A stretch of 8,156 nucleotides of DNA from Deltaproteobacteria bacterium (GCA_016194795.1 JACQAX010000252.1:1-8156), one strand, 5' to 3'. Positions 1 to 6,785 are shown, counted from the first letter of the stretch. Numbers and translations: made by a program. Notes: a model not told the origin generated them from the letters alone.

Positions 1-11
1 CCGTAACCGCC

Positions 12-2315
12 ATGGGGAAGGCTGATTTGTTCCGTGGCATCATCTTTCCCGCGATGATGGCGGCGGCGTTCGCGCAGAACGCCGCCGCCGCGGGAAAAAA
101 ACGTCCGGCGCCGCCGGCGCCCAAGCCGATGAAGCGGGCGCTGCGGCTCGACGCGATCCCCAATCGCTTCATCGAGCTGCCGGATCCCCAGCAGTCGGTG
201 GAGTACTACGGCTCCAACATCTACGAGCGGCTGATCGGCGTCGTCGAGAAGAGCGGCGACTACGCGGTGCTTGTCGGCGACGACAACCCGCGCTCTGGCG
301 TGGCGAGCTCGGCGCTTTCCGCGGCGCCGCTCGACGGCGCCGTTCCGCCCGACCCCTGCATCGTCGACCCGCAGCCCATCGCGAGCTCGAGCGTGTCGAT
401 CCACGTCGACGAGCTCTCGTTCACCACGGGCTCGCGCGGCGAGCGGACGTTCTACGGTTTCCGTCGCGGGGCCGAGAACCCTTACAACGCGGGCGTCGAC
501 GAGAAGAACCGCAACGAGTTCCCGCTGCGCGCGCCGCCCGAGCAGCCCACCTGGTTCGACAGCGAGTTCGCCGACACGGGCGGGCTGCTCACCGGCCTCG
601 AGCTCGGCCACGAGCTCAACTTCGACGTGCTGTTCGTCGGCGCCAAGCTCAAGCACGCCGAGTACCTCGCCTCCCTCGGTCTCGACGTCGTCTTCGCGAA
701 CCGCTTCGGCCCGCCGGTGCACAAGCAGCTCACGACGCAGGGGAAGGGCTTCTACTTCGACCTGAGCGCGCATCTCACCTATCAGGGCGCCGACTTCATG
801 GCCGGCGTGATGCTCGCGCGCAAAACGGCGCTGCTCGACGCGTTCAGCCGCACGATCGACGCCGCCGTGGCCGAGATCGGGCTGCAGGTCTCCCGGCTTC
901 CGCTCGTCACCCGGCTCGCCGCGCGCTGCAAGGGCGACCTGCACGTCGCCGCGGGCGCGAACTTTCGCGTGCCGGTCGGCCAGCGCTTCTACGATCTTTC
1001 GCAGCTCAACGGCGGCGTGCGCCCGGCCGTGTTCACCGTCGACGAGGTCTACCAGCGAAGCGCGCGCGTGGCCGTCGACGGCGAGGGCTACTCGTTCGGC
1101 GACGAGCTCGTGAGCCTCGCGCCCGGCGAAGCGCCGCCTTCGCCGAAGCCGGCGGGCCTGGCGCTGCTCGCGGCTTCCACCGCGGCTCCGCTCGCCCAGA
1201 ACGTCGATGCGGGCGACGTGAACTTCGACGTGCCGGCCGCGCTCGGGCAGTTCGTCGAGGGTTTTTTCGCGCGGCTCTGGGAAGGCTTGAAACAGCTCGT
1301 GACGCTTCCGTACCGCATCTACCGCTATTTCCAGTTCGACCAGGATTACAAAGGCGGCGAGCTCTGGCAGGTCGACGCGGCCCGCGCGGCCCGTCTCGCG
1401 TCGTCGTCGTGGGCCCATCGCGCGATCGGCACGCCCGACGTTTTCAAAGCCTGCATCGGCTCGAAGGATGCGAACTGTCTCGGCTCCCGCTCGGTCATCG
1501 TCGCGGTGATCGATACCGGCGTCGACTACAACCACGAGGAGCTTCGCCGCAACATCTTCTGGGACGGCTCGCGCGACACGCCGGGCTTTGATTTCGCCTC
1601 GGGAGATCCGCGCCCCTACGACGATCATGCGCACGGCACCGAGGTGGCGAGCGCGGTGGGCGGCGGCGGCGGCGAGCTCGTGGGCGCCGCGCCCGGGGTC
1701 ACGCTCATGCCCGTGAAGGCTTTCACTCCGTACGGCACGACGACCTCCGCGGCGCTCTACTCGGCGTTCGAGTATGCCGTAGCGAACGGCGCGCGCGTGA
1801 TCGTGGCGGGCTGGGGCAGCGGGCAACGCTCGCGCGCGCTCGAGGACGGCGTCCGCCTGGCGGCGGCCAACGGCGTGCTCGTCGTGGCGGCGGCCGGAGA
1901 CGCGGCAACCGAGCTCGGGCACATGGCGTACTACCCGGCGGCGCTGGTGCAGGAATTCCAGCACAACGTGGTCGTTGTCGCCGGCATGGCCGAGGACGGC
2001 TCGCTCACGCGCGCCAAGGGGCTGGAGTCGAACTACGGCCGCTTCGTCGAGCTGGCGGCCCCGGGCGACCGCGTGCGCGTGGCCGATCCGCGCAACTCGC
2101 GCAACTTGCGCACGCACACCGGCATCGCTGCCGGATTTGTGGCAGGCGCAGCCGCCTTGGGCTTGAGCCGGTGCCCAAAACTGGGCGCCGCGGCTCTGAA
2201 AAGCGCGCTTTTGGACGGCGCGCGCGTGTCTGACGCGCTCCGGGGCGAGGTTGAGGGCAACCGGGTGATTTCGGTGCCCGGAATGCTCAGTAAAATCGAT
2301 CAGGTTTGCAAGTAA
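12..2315 (+). CDS. Exported CsgG/FlgT-like domain fused to a catalytically incomplete subtilisin-like (S8) domain
   Basis: This is a 767-aa protein. Residues 1 to about 27 look like a Sec signal peptide (K3 and R8, then a hydrophobic Ala/Met-rich core), with no lipobox Cys. Residues 45-90 and 190-300 resemble CsgG-type proteins: a helix ending in a KSGDYAVL-like strand, then an Ala-rich helix around 270-292. Residues 308-370 match the FlgT C-terminal style (AGANFRVPVGQRF, then VDEVYQRSARV and a closing FGDELVSL). A Pro/Ala linker (371-400) and an amphipathic aromatic stretch (405-445) lead to an S8 domain from about 450 to the end. The Asp motif (VIDTGVDYNHEEL, D501) and the His motif (HAHGTEVA, H541) are intact. 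The Ser motif reads THTGIAAGFVAG, with Gly704 where Ser belongs, and the oxyanion Asn is Asp630. Enzyme activity is therefore unlikely. The reading frame is intact and folded-domain residues persist, so it is not an obvious pseudogene. The start is uncertain: the frame stays open to the left edge and no SD is visible, but the signal peptide fits this ATG. The S8 call is firm; the CsgG/FlgT call is inference. Confidence 0.85.
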   Translation: MGKADLFRGIIFPAMMAAAFAQNAAAAGKKRPAPPAPKPMKRALRLDAIPNRFIELPDPQQSVEYYGSNIYERLIGVVEKSGDYAVLVGDDNPRSGVASSALSAAPLDGAVPPDPCIVDPQPIASSSVSIHVDELSFTTGSRGERTFYGFRRGAENPYNAGVDEKNRNEFPLRAPPEQPTWFDSEFADTGGLLTGLELGHELNFDVLFVGAKLKHAEYLASLGLDVVFANRFGPPVHKQLTTQGKGFYFDLSAHLTYQGADFMAGVMLARKTALLDAFSRTIDAAVAEIGLQVSRLPLVTRLAARCKGDLHVAAGANFRVPVGQRFYDLSQLNGGVRPAVFTVDEVYQRSARVAVDGEGYSFGDELVSLAPGEAPPSPKPAGLALLAASTAAPLAQNVDAGDVNFDVPAALGQFVEGFFARLWEGLKQLVTLPYRIYRYFQFDQDYKGGELWQVDAARAARLASSSWAHRAIGTPDVFKACIGSKDANCLGSRSVIVAVIDTGVDYNHEELRRNIFWDGSRDTPGFDFASGDPRPYDDHAHGTEVASAVGGGGGELVGAAPGVTLMPVKAFTPYGTTTSAALYSAFEYAVANGARVIVAGWGSGQRSRALEDGVRLAAANGVLVVAAAGDAATELGHMAYYPAALVQEFQHNVVVVAGMAEDGSLTRAKGLESNYGRFVELAAPGDRVRVADPRNSRNLRTHTGIAAGFVAGAAALGLSRCPKLGAAALKSALLDGARVSDALRGEVEGNRVISVPGMLSKIDQVCK

Positions 2316-2334
2316 CGCAGTGTTCTCATAAAAT
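2306..2334 (+). promoter_or_regulatory. Probable sigma70 promoter for the 877-aa gene
   Basis: A -35-like TTGCAA (2306-2311) is followed after a 17-nt spacer by a -10-like TAAAAT (2329-2334), matching 4/6 and 5/6 of consensus. It sits in an AT-rich island within very GC-rich DNA and overlaps the stop codon of the upstream gene. Predicted initiation near 2341 gives a leader of about 17 nt that just includes the ribosome-binding site. This suggests the downstream gene can be transcribed independently of the subtilase-like gene. Confidence 0.6.
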
Positions 2335-2344
2335 TGTACCTACT

Positions 2345-2350
2345 GGGGGG
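2345..2350 (+). promoter_or_regulatory. Ribosome-binding site that sets the start of the 877-aa gene
   Basis: A run of six G lies 7 nt before ATG 2358. This favours ATG 2358 over the in-frame upstream TTG at 2334, which falls inside the predicted -10 box and before the predicted transcript start. A second in-frame ATG at 2364 has poorer spacing (13 nt). Confidence 0.6.
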
Positions 2351-2357
2351 ATTGGGT

Positions 2358-4991
2358 ATGGTTATGAGGGCACGTGCACTTGCGTCATCGAGCGCCGCCA
2401 AAGGCGCCGCTCGTGTCCGGAAGTGGTGGGGTATTTCGCTGCTGTCGGTGGTCTTGCTCGGCGCCCTCAGCTTCGATGCGCGCTCCGACGGTCTCGTCGG
2501 CGGCGCCGGCAGCAACCAGGGCGGCTTCGACCCCAGCAAGATGCTCGCGAGCCAGAACGCGCTGGTGCTCAGCAACGACCCGATGCAGGGCGTGGAGTTC
2601 AACCGCTGCGCGGCCACGGCGCAGGCCATCGCCAACGCGCAGTCGTTCAGAAACCCCGACATGTCCATGTACAACCCGGACACGATCCTCCAAAGCGGCG
2701 CCGCGATGGGTGTCGCCGCGCTCGGTAGCGGTCTTGCCGGCGCGTTCGCCGGCAGCAACGGGCCTGGCGTCGCCGGCGCGATCGGCTCGACGCTCTTCGG
2801 AGCCACCGGCTCGTGCGCCGGTCAGACTCTGGTCGTTCCGAAGGTCGGTACCGATTGCGGGGCCTACAAGATCAATGACAAGTTCAACTCGGTCAAGCTC
2901 GACGCCGACATGATGGCGATGAACCAGACGGGCAACATCGCCGCGTGCAAGCAGGCGGAAGCGGCGGCCACGTCCGCGGTCACCGACTGTTTCCAGAAAC
3001 AGTTCCAGAACCTCAAAGACGCCATGCAAACCGTGCAGAAAGACTTCGATGCCAGCGTGCAGGGGATGGCGCAGTACGAGACGATCGTGAACGCCGAGAT
3101 CCAGAAGGAAGACACGAAGCAGGAGACGCTTACCGGCAAGATCCAGACTCTCGGTGAAACTAAGGGCAAGATCGAAGGGCTGCTCGCCAAGATCCAGGGC
3201 GGCATCTCGGGCAACGCGAAAGACCCGGGCTCCGACACGCTCGCGGGCATGGCCATCAAGGTGAACGAGCAGAGCGATCTCATCACGAAGTTCAACCGCC
3301 ACCAGAAGACCGAGCGCGCCAACCGCGTGGGCTCGTGCCTCCAGACCAACGGCGCGCAGAACAGCGGGATCCGCAACTGCCCGAACACCAATGGCGACCT
3401 GCTCTCGCCCAAGGACTGCATCCTGTCGATCTATCGCGACAGCATCGCGCTCAAGCTGAGCGGCGGCAACACGCGCATCTCGGCCACCGACAACAAGAAG
3501 GCCGAGTTCGCCAAGAAAACGTTCACGAACCGCCTGAACCAGATGATGGCCGACTTCAGCGGCGGCAACCCGAAAGTCGGTTCGGCCGACGACTTCGTCG
3601 CGCGCTACGGCTCGGAGCTCGGCAGCTTCGGCGCGGCCGGCCAGCAGATGATCCAGGAGATCAAGAACTGCGACGCCGAAGTCCAGGACGAGATCCAGAA
3701 AGACCTCGCCAACCCCGAGTCCTCGCTCGGCAGCGAGGCGACGGCGATGAAGCAGACCGCCCAGCAGCTCGCCTCGAACCTCGGCGGGATGATCAACACC
3801 CTCGACGGCGCCGTCCGCGACGCCGGCAAGGAGATCTTCGGCCAGGAGCTCAACGAGGCGTTCAACGGCGCGGGCTGCAACTCATCGGCGATCACGAGCA
3901 ATGCCGCCAGCGGCAGCCAGGTCTCGATCCAGCCGACCTCGCTCAAGGCGCAGCTCACCTGCGCCCAGGGCCTCACCGCCAACCTCCAGGCGATGCTCAA
4001 CGGCACGCCCACTCCGGGCGCGCGCGTGCCGCTCGAGGTTCCGCTCAACGTGCCGGGCCTCGACGGAAGCCCGGCCCGCTGCAAGGGCCTGCGCGACTGC
4101 CTCGACGTGGCCGGCAAGCTCAAGGCCACCTCGCAATCGCGCTCCAAGGCGCTCAAGGGCGAGGGCACGTTCACCGACTCGCGCTGCCCCGGCGGCTGCC
4201 CGGGCCTGAAGAAGTTCCACACCGACTCGAACAACAACATCCAGGCCGCGTACCGCCAGGTCTCCGACCTCTTCCAGCGCCGCGTGGCGCTTGCCAAGGC
4301 CCAGCTCGGCCAGGTCAAGGCGATGCTCGGCGACCTCGACGTCACGATCCCCTCGAAGGAGCCGGCGAAGGTCAGCGTCAACGAGCTCTGTCCGAAGAGC
4401 TCCGAGAAGATCTGCGAGATTCCGGCCGACTTCGGCTCGAAGATCGCCGGCATGGCCGGCCTGCCCGACATCAAGCCGGAAGACTTCGACAAGGCTTCCA
4501 AGGATTCGCTCGACAAGAAGAAGCGGTTCGCGGAGCAGGCTACCGAGATCAAGAACAACCTCACCACGCTCGCGCAGCTCAAGCAGGCCTGCACCAAGGA
4601 AGACAAAGCCAAGACGCTCGCCAAGGGCCTGGCCAAGGTGCGCAACCAGTTCGACGCCAAGCTCGCGCAATGCAAGGACGAGGCGACCGAGCTCAACCAG
4701 CCCGAGAAGAAGGATTTCGGCGCCAACCTCGAGCCGTTGCAGGCGGATCTGAGAAAAACCTGCGAGAACGCCGAGCCGGACAATACCGATTGCGCCAAGC
4801 TGCAGCTCGACATGAGCTCGGCGGTGTCGACGTGCCTGAAAGTGTATCGGGGAGCCGTCAAGCAGGCCAACCGCGACAACCTGAGCGAGTGCAATACCGA
4901 GATCAACAGCACGAAGAGCGCCAACGAGAACTCGTCGCAGGCCCTGGCCGACTGCTTGGCAAGGAAGCGCGACGCGATGAAGGCCGAGTAG
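2358..4991 (+). CDS. Large exported, cysteine-rich, helix-rich protein of unknown function
   Basis: From ATG 2358 this encodes 877 aa. The N-terminus is a long basic region (several Arg/Lys to about residue 22), then a hydrophobic core WWGISLLSVVLLGALSF and a plausible cleavage site near ARS/D (about residue 43), so the protein is exported. Residues 113-152 form a Gly/Ala-rich, glycine-zipper-like segment that could insert in or pack against a membrane. Residues about 212-282 and 725-790 are charged, Gln/Lys/Glu-rich and helix-prone, possibly coiled coil. There are 24 cysteines spread along the whole chain and dense at the C-terminus (C745, 772, 802, 812, 826, 845, 866); the even number suits extracytoplasmic disulfides. 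A short motif, Asp-Cys-hydrophobic, recurs (C211, C354, C581, C866), hinting at diverged helical repeats. I recognise no family and assign no function. It has its own promoter and follows the subtilase-like gene by 42 nt, so the two products may act in the same compartment. The frame is intact throughout. Confidence 0.9.
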   Translation: MVMRARALASSSAAKGAARVRKWWGISLLSVVLLGALSFDARSDGLVGGAGSNQGGFDPSKMLASQNALVLSNDPMQGVEFNRCAATAQAIANAQSFRNPDMSMYNPDTILQSGAAMGVAALGSGLAGAFAGSNGPGVAGAIGSTLFGATGSCAGQTLVVPKVGTDCGAYKINDKFNSVKLDADMMAMNQTGNIAACKQAEAAATSAVTDCFQKQFQNLKDAMQTVQKDFDASVQGMAQYETIVNAEIQKEDTKQETLTGKIQTLGETKGKIEGLLAKIQGGISGNAKDPGSDTLAGMAIKVNEQSDLITKFNRHQKTERANRVGSCLQTNGAQNSGIRNCPNTNGDLLSPKDCILSIYRDSIALKLSGGNTRISATDNKKAEFAKKTFTNRLNQMMADFSGGNPKVGSADDFVARYGSELGSFGAAGQQMIQEIKNCDAEVQDEIQKDLANPESSLGSEATAMKQTAQQLASNLGGMINTLDGAVRDAGKEIFGQELNEAFNGAGCNSSAITSNAASGSQVSIQPTSLKAQLTCAQGLTANLQAMLNGTPTPGARVPLEVPLNVPGLDGSPARCKGLRDCLDVAGKLKATSQSRSKALKGEGTFTDSRCPGGCPGLKKFHTDSNNNIQAAYRQVSDLFQRRVALAKAQLGQVKAMLGDLDVTIPSKEPAKVSVNELCPKSSEKICEIPADFGSKIAGMAGLPDIKPEDFDKASKDSLDKKKRFAEQATEIKNNLTTLAQLKQACTKEDKAKTLAKGLAKVRNQFDAKLAQCKDEATELNQPEKKDFGANLEPLQADLRKTCENAEPDNTDCAKLQLDMSSAVSTCLKVYRGAVKQANRDNLSECNTEINSTKSANENSSQALADCLARKRDAMKAE

Positions 4992-5037
4992 TTGTGAGGG
5001 CTCGTCATTTCGAGGCCGCTGTGGCAGTAATTTGAGG

Positions 5038-5901
5038 ATGAGCTCGCCTCGCGCGATCCCGTTCACGAAGCTGCACGGTCTTGGAAACGACTTCGTCCTC
5101 GTGGACGCGCGTCCGGAGGCGGGGCCTCGCGCCGCGCAGGCCGCCGCGCTGCTCTCCAAGGACGTCGTTCGCGCTATTGCCGACCGCAAGCGCGGCGTGG
5201 GCTTCGACCAGCTGCTGGTTTTGCGGCCCAGCCCGCGCGTCCATGCCGTGCTCGACATCTACAATGCCGATGCGTCGATGGCCGAGATGTGCGGCAACGG
5301 CCTGCGCGCGGCGGCGCTCTACCTCTGGACGCGGGGACGCGCCACTGACCACGAGCTCGTCCTCGAGACGGCCGCCGGCGACCGGCGCGCGCGCGCGCTC
5401 GGGCCGCTCGACGAAGCGGGCGACGACGTCCTGATCGAGTGCGAAATGGGCGTGCCGCGCCTCGTCCCGCTTCCGGCCGCGCTCAAGCGCGGCGTTCAGC
5501 TCGGCCGTCGCCGTGAGCGTCCGGTCTGCGTGAACGTCGGCAACCCGCACGCCGTTTTCTTCACGCCCGCCCGCACCGACGCCGAGCTACGGCGCTGGGG
5601 TCCTCTCGTCGAGCGGCACAAGGCTTTTCCCCGCCGCACGAACGTCGAGTTCGCGCGCTCGCTCGATCGCCACGTGATCGACGTCCGGGTCTGGGAGCGC
5701 GGAGTGGGGGTAACCGAGGCGTGCGGCACCGGAGCGGTCGCGGCGGCGGTCGCGGCAATCCACACCGGCCGGGCGGACAGCCCCGTCGAGGTTCGCTTCC
5801 CCGGCGGCGCGGCCGAGGTTCGGTGGGATGGACCGAAGCAGCCGGCATTCCTGCGCGGGCATGCCTCGGAAGTTTTTTCAGGGGATTGGCTCCTTCGGTA
5901 G
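5038..5901 (+). CDS. dapF: Diaminopimelate epimerase
   Basis: DapF interconverts LL- and meso-2,6-diaminopimelate in the cytoplasm, the penultimate step of lysine synthesis and the source of meso-DAP for peptidoglycan. The 287-aa product has the usual family length. The N-terminal FTKLHGLGNDFVLVD signature is present. Both catalytic cysteines are there: C85 in EMCGNGLR and C229 in EACGTGAVAA. The expected substrate-binding residues are also visible: N17, Q58 (GFDQLL), N76, N169 (VGNPHAV), N202 (RTNVEFA) and E220-R221. It should be active. The start is a choice between ATG 5038 and TTG 5032. A GAGG directly abuts ATG 5038, too close to act as a normal SD, so neither start has a good one; ATG is preferred by length. 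It lies 46 nt after the 877-aa gene with no clear promoter or terminator between, so read-through is possible. Identification is certain; the exact start is not. Confidence 0.97.
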   Translation: MSSPRAIPFTKLHGLGNDFVLVDARPEAGPRAAQAAALLSKDVVRAIADRKRGVGFDQLLVLRPSPRVHAVLDIYNADASMAEMCGNGLRAAALYLWTRGRATDHELVLETAAGDRRARALGPLDEAGDDVLIECEMGVPRLVPLPAALKRGVQLGRRRERPVCVNVGNPHAVFFTPARTDAELRRWGPLVERHKAFPRRTNVEFARSLDRHVIDVRVWERGVGVTEACGTGAVAAAVAAIHTGRADSPVEVRFPGGAAEVRWDGPKQPAFLRGHASEVFSGDWLLR

Positions 5902-5905
5902 AGCC
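5888..5905. other. Hairpin with UUCG-type loop at the dapF stop
   Basis: GGCTC (5888-5892) pairs with GAGCC (5901-5905). Between them is CTTCGG, which can close a C(UUCG)G tetraloop, leaving a 2-nt TA bulge. The hairpin overlaps the dapF stop codon and lies in the 10-nt gap to the convergent small gene. No T-tract follows on either strand, so it is not a canonical intrinsic terminator. It may still mark or protect the mRNA 3' end. Confidence 0.35.
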
Positions 5906-5911
5906 CCGGCC

Positions 5912-6127
5912 TCAATTGTCGACGCTGAAAAGCGGATTGACGTAAAGGCGGAAGGTCTTGTCCCGATGGCGGCGGATCGCGAAGTTGTCCTTCTGGTCGA
6001 CGAGACGCTTGTAGAAGTCCGGATCCAGCTCGGCGATTTCGGAAACGGGTTTGCCCTCGTATTTGCCGAAATCGATGATGACCTGACTCTCTTCGATGAT
6101 GCCGGTAAGTGGGCTACCGTTAGCCAT
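5912..6127 (-). CDS. Small ExoX C-terminal / DUF3820-like protein
   Basis: This encodes 71 aa starting MANGSPLTG. The core, about residues 17-50, reads FGKYEGKPVSEIAELDPDFY and then KRLVDQKDNFAIRR. This resembles the short module at the C-terminus of exodeoxyribonuclease X-type nucleases and in stand-alone DUF3820 proteins (pattern: hydrophobic, FGK-x-x-GK, acidic helix, DP-x-[FY]). No nuclease catalytic residues are present, so it is the accessory module alone. The start is set by AGGGAGG (6143-6137), 9 nt before the ATG at 6127. An in-frame upstream ATG at 6184 exists but lacks comparable support. No signal peptide is visible, so it is probably cytoplasmic. It converges on dapF and is divergent from the exported 169-aa gene. 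The family assignment is from memory of the motif; its role is unknown and a nucleic-acid-related one is inference. Confidence 0.8.
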   Translation of the reverse strand: MANGSPLTGIIEESQVIIDFGKYEGKPVSEIAELDPDFYKRLVDQKDNFAIRRHRDKTFRLYVNPLFSVDN

Positions 6128-6136
6128 TTGGAAAAA

Positions 6137-6143
6137 CCTCCCT
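6137..6143 (-). promoter_or_regulatory. Ribosome-binding site of the small 71-aa gene
   Basis: Read on the minus strand this is AGGGAGG, 9 nt before ATG 6127. It is the strongest SD-like sequence of the region and decides the shorter start for this gene. Confidence 0.7.
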
Positions 6144-6204
6144 GTTCGTTCAAGTGGGCAGAAACTTCCCACGTACGGGCCCAATCATGAGACCCAGTAC
6201 GGAA

Positions 6205-6232
6205 ATCCTACTCTGCCCGAGATAAAAATCAA
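6205..6232 (-). promoter_or_regulatory. Possible promoter of the small 71-aa gene
   Basis: On the minus strand, TTGATT (6232-6227) and TAGGAT (6210-6205) are separated by 16 nt, each matching 4/6 of the sigma70 consensus. Initiation would fall near 6198, giving a leader of about 70 nt that can form a GTGGG/CCCAC stem (6155-6173). This is a moderate match in an AT-richer island, and the only reasonable candidate I see upstream of this gene. Confidence 0.4.
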
Positions 6233-6254
6233 CCCCCCGGCGATACGCCTGGGC

Positions 6255-6260
6255 TATAGT
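6255..6260 (+). promoter_or_regulatory. Possible -10 box of a leaderless or very short-leader transcript
   Basis: TATAGT matches 5/6 of the sigma70 -10 consensus and ends 7 nt before ATG 6268. Initiation would therefore fall at or next to the A of the ATG. No SD precedes that ATG. No recognisable -35 or extended -10 is visible, which weakens the call. Confidence 0.4.
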
Positions 6261-6267
6261 AGTTCAT

Positions 6268-6777
6268 ATGAGGGGCTCCGCCTTCCTAACCGCCGCCATC
6301 GTCGCCGCGATCGGAACTTCCGACGCCTGGGCGGCGCGCGCGCGCCCCGAAAAGGTTCCGGTCTCGAAAGCGTTCCGCGCCGAGCTCGTGAAACCGGGCG
6401 AGACGCAGTCGAGCGAGCTCGCCGGCATTCTCGGCAAGCCCTATCGGCGCGTGCAGGAGACCGCGCACCACGAGTTCTACTTCTACGACCTGGGCGAGGG
6501 GGCGACGATGGACGCGACCGTGAGCGTGCGCTCGGGCGTCGTCGAGTACGTAAGCTATCTCTGCAGCGAGTCGCTCTCCGACGTGCGCCAGAAGTTCGCG
6601 GGCGAGACCGCGGTCAATCGGGCTCTCACCACCGAGGGCGCCGGTCTCACGAGCACCCTCCAGCAGGTGATCTACGAAGGAAAAGGGCGCGGCTATATCT
6701 ACGAGCCGAAGACTTTCAAGGTCCGCGCGTGCATCGCGTGGGCGCCCGGGAAAAAGTTCGACGAGCTTTCGCAGTAA
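6268..6777 (+). CDS. Exported protein, weak resemblance to the BamE/SmpA fold
   Basis: This encodes 169 aa. A short Sec signal peptide (R2, then hydrophobic residues 5-16) with an AWA/A cleavage site after residue 22 sends it to the periplasm; there is no lipobox. After it, residues 41-75 read VKPGETQSSELAGILGKPYR and then an aromatic strand (EFYFYDLG). This is the order seen in SmpA/BamE-like domains: a Pro-Gly turn, a short helix, LGxP, then strands. A strand pair follows (DATVSVRSGVVEYVSYLC). C99 and C145 could form one disulfide. The BamE likeness is only a pattern impression; a role in outer-membrane assembly should not be assumed, especially as there is no lipid anchor. The start ATG lacks an SD but gives an ideal signal peptide. 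It is probably the first gene of a unit with the 213-aa gene 58 nt downstream. Confidence 0.85.
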   Translation: MRGSAFLTAAIVAAIGTSDAWAARARPEKVPVSKAFRAELVKPGETQSSELAGILGKPYRRVQETAHHEFYFYDLGEGATMDATVSVRSGVVEYVSYLCSESLSDVRQKFAGETAVNRALTTEGAGLTSTLQQVIYEGKGRGYIYEPKTFKVRACIAWAPGKKFDELSQ

Positions 6778-6785
6778 AGTAACGA

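Noticed and set aside
95..121. A heptamer of A in X-XXY-YYZ phase (95-101) followed after 5 nt by a GGCGCC/GGCGCC stem (107-121), resembling a -1 frameshift signal.
   Set aside because: The A run simply encodes Lys-Lys after the signal peptide, and the stem comes from a GC-rich Pro/Ala stretch. The -1 frame shows no recognisable protein, while the zero frame continues into clear domains.
2385..3302. A 305-codon open frame on the minus strand inside the 877-aa gene, and similar long antisense frames at 3605-5008 and 3882-5258.
   Set aside because: Long antisense frames are expected in GC-rich coding DNA. Their products are low-complexity (Arg/Ala/Leu- or Ser-rich) without domains, whereas the plus-strand frame has a signal peptide, RBS and promoter.
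3335..5035. A 566-codon plus-strand frame overlapping the 877-aa gene and running to the dapF start.
   Set aside because: The product is an Arg/Gln/Pro-rich frame-shadow with no RBS and no domain, typical of the second frame of GC-rich genes.
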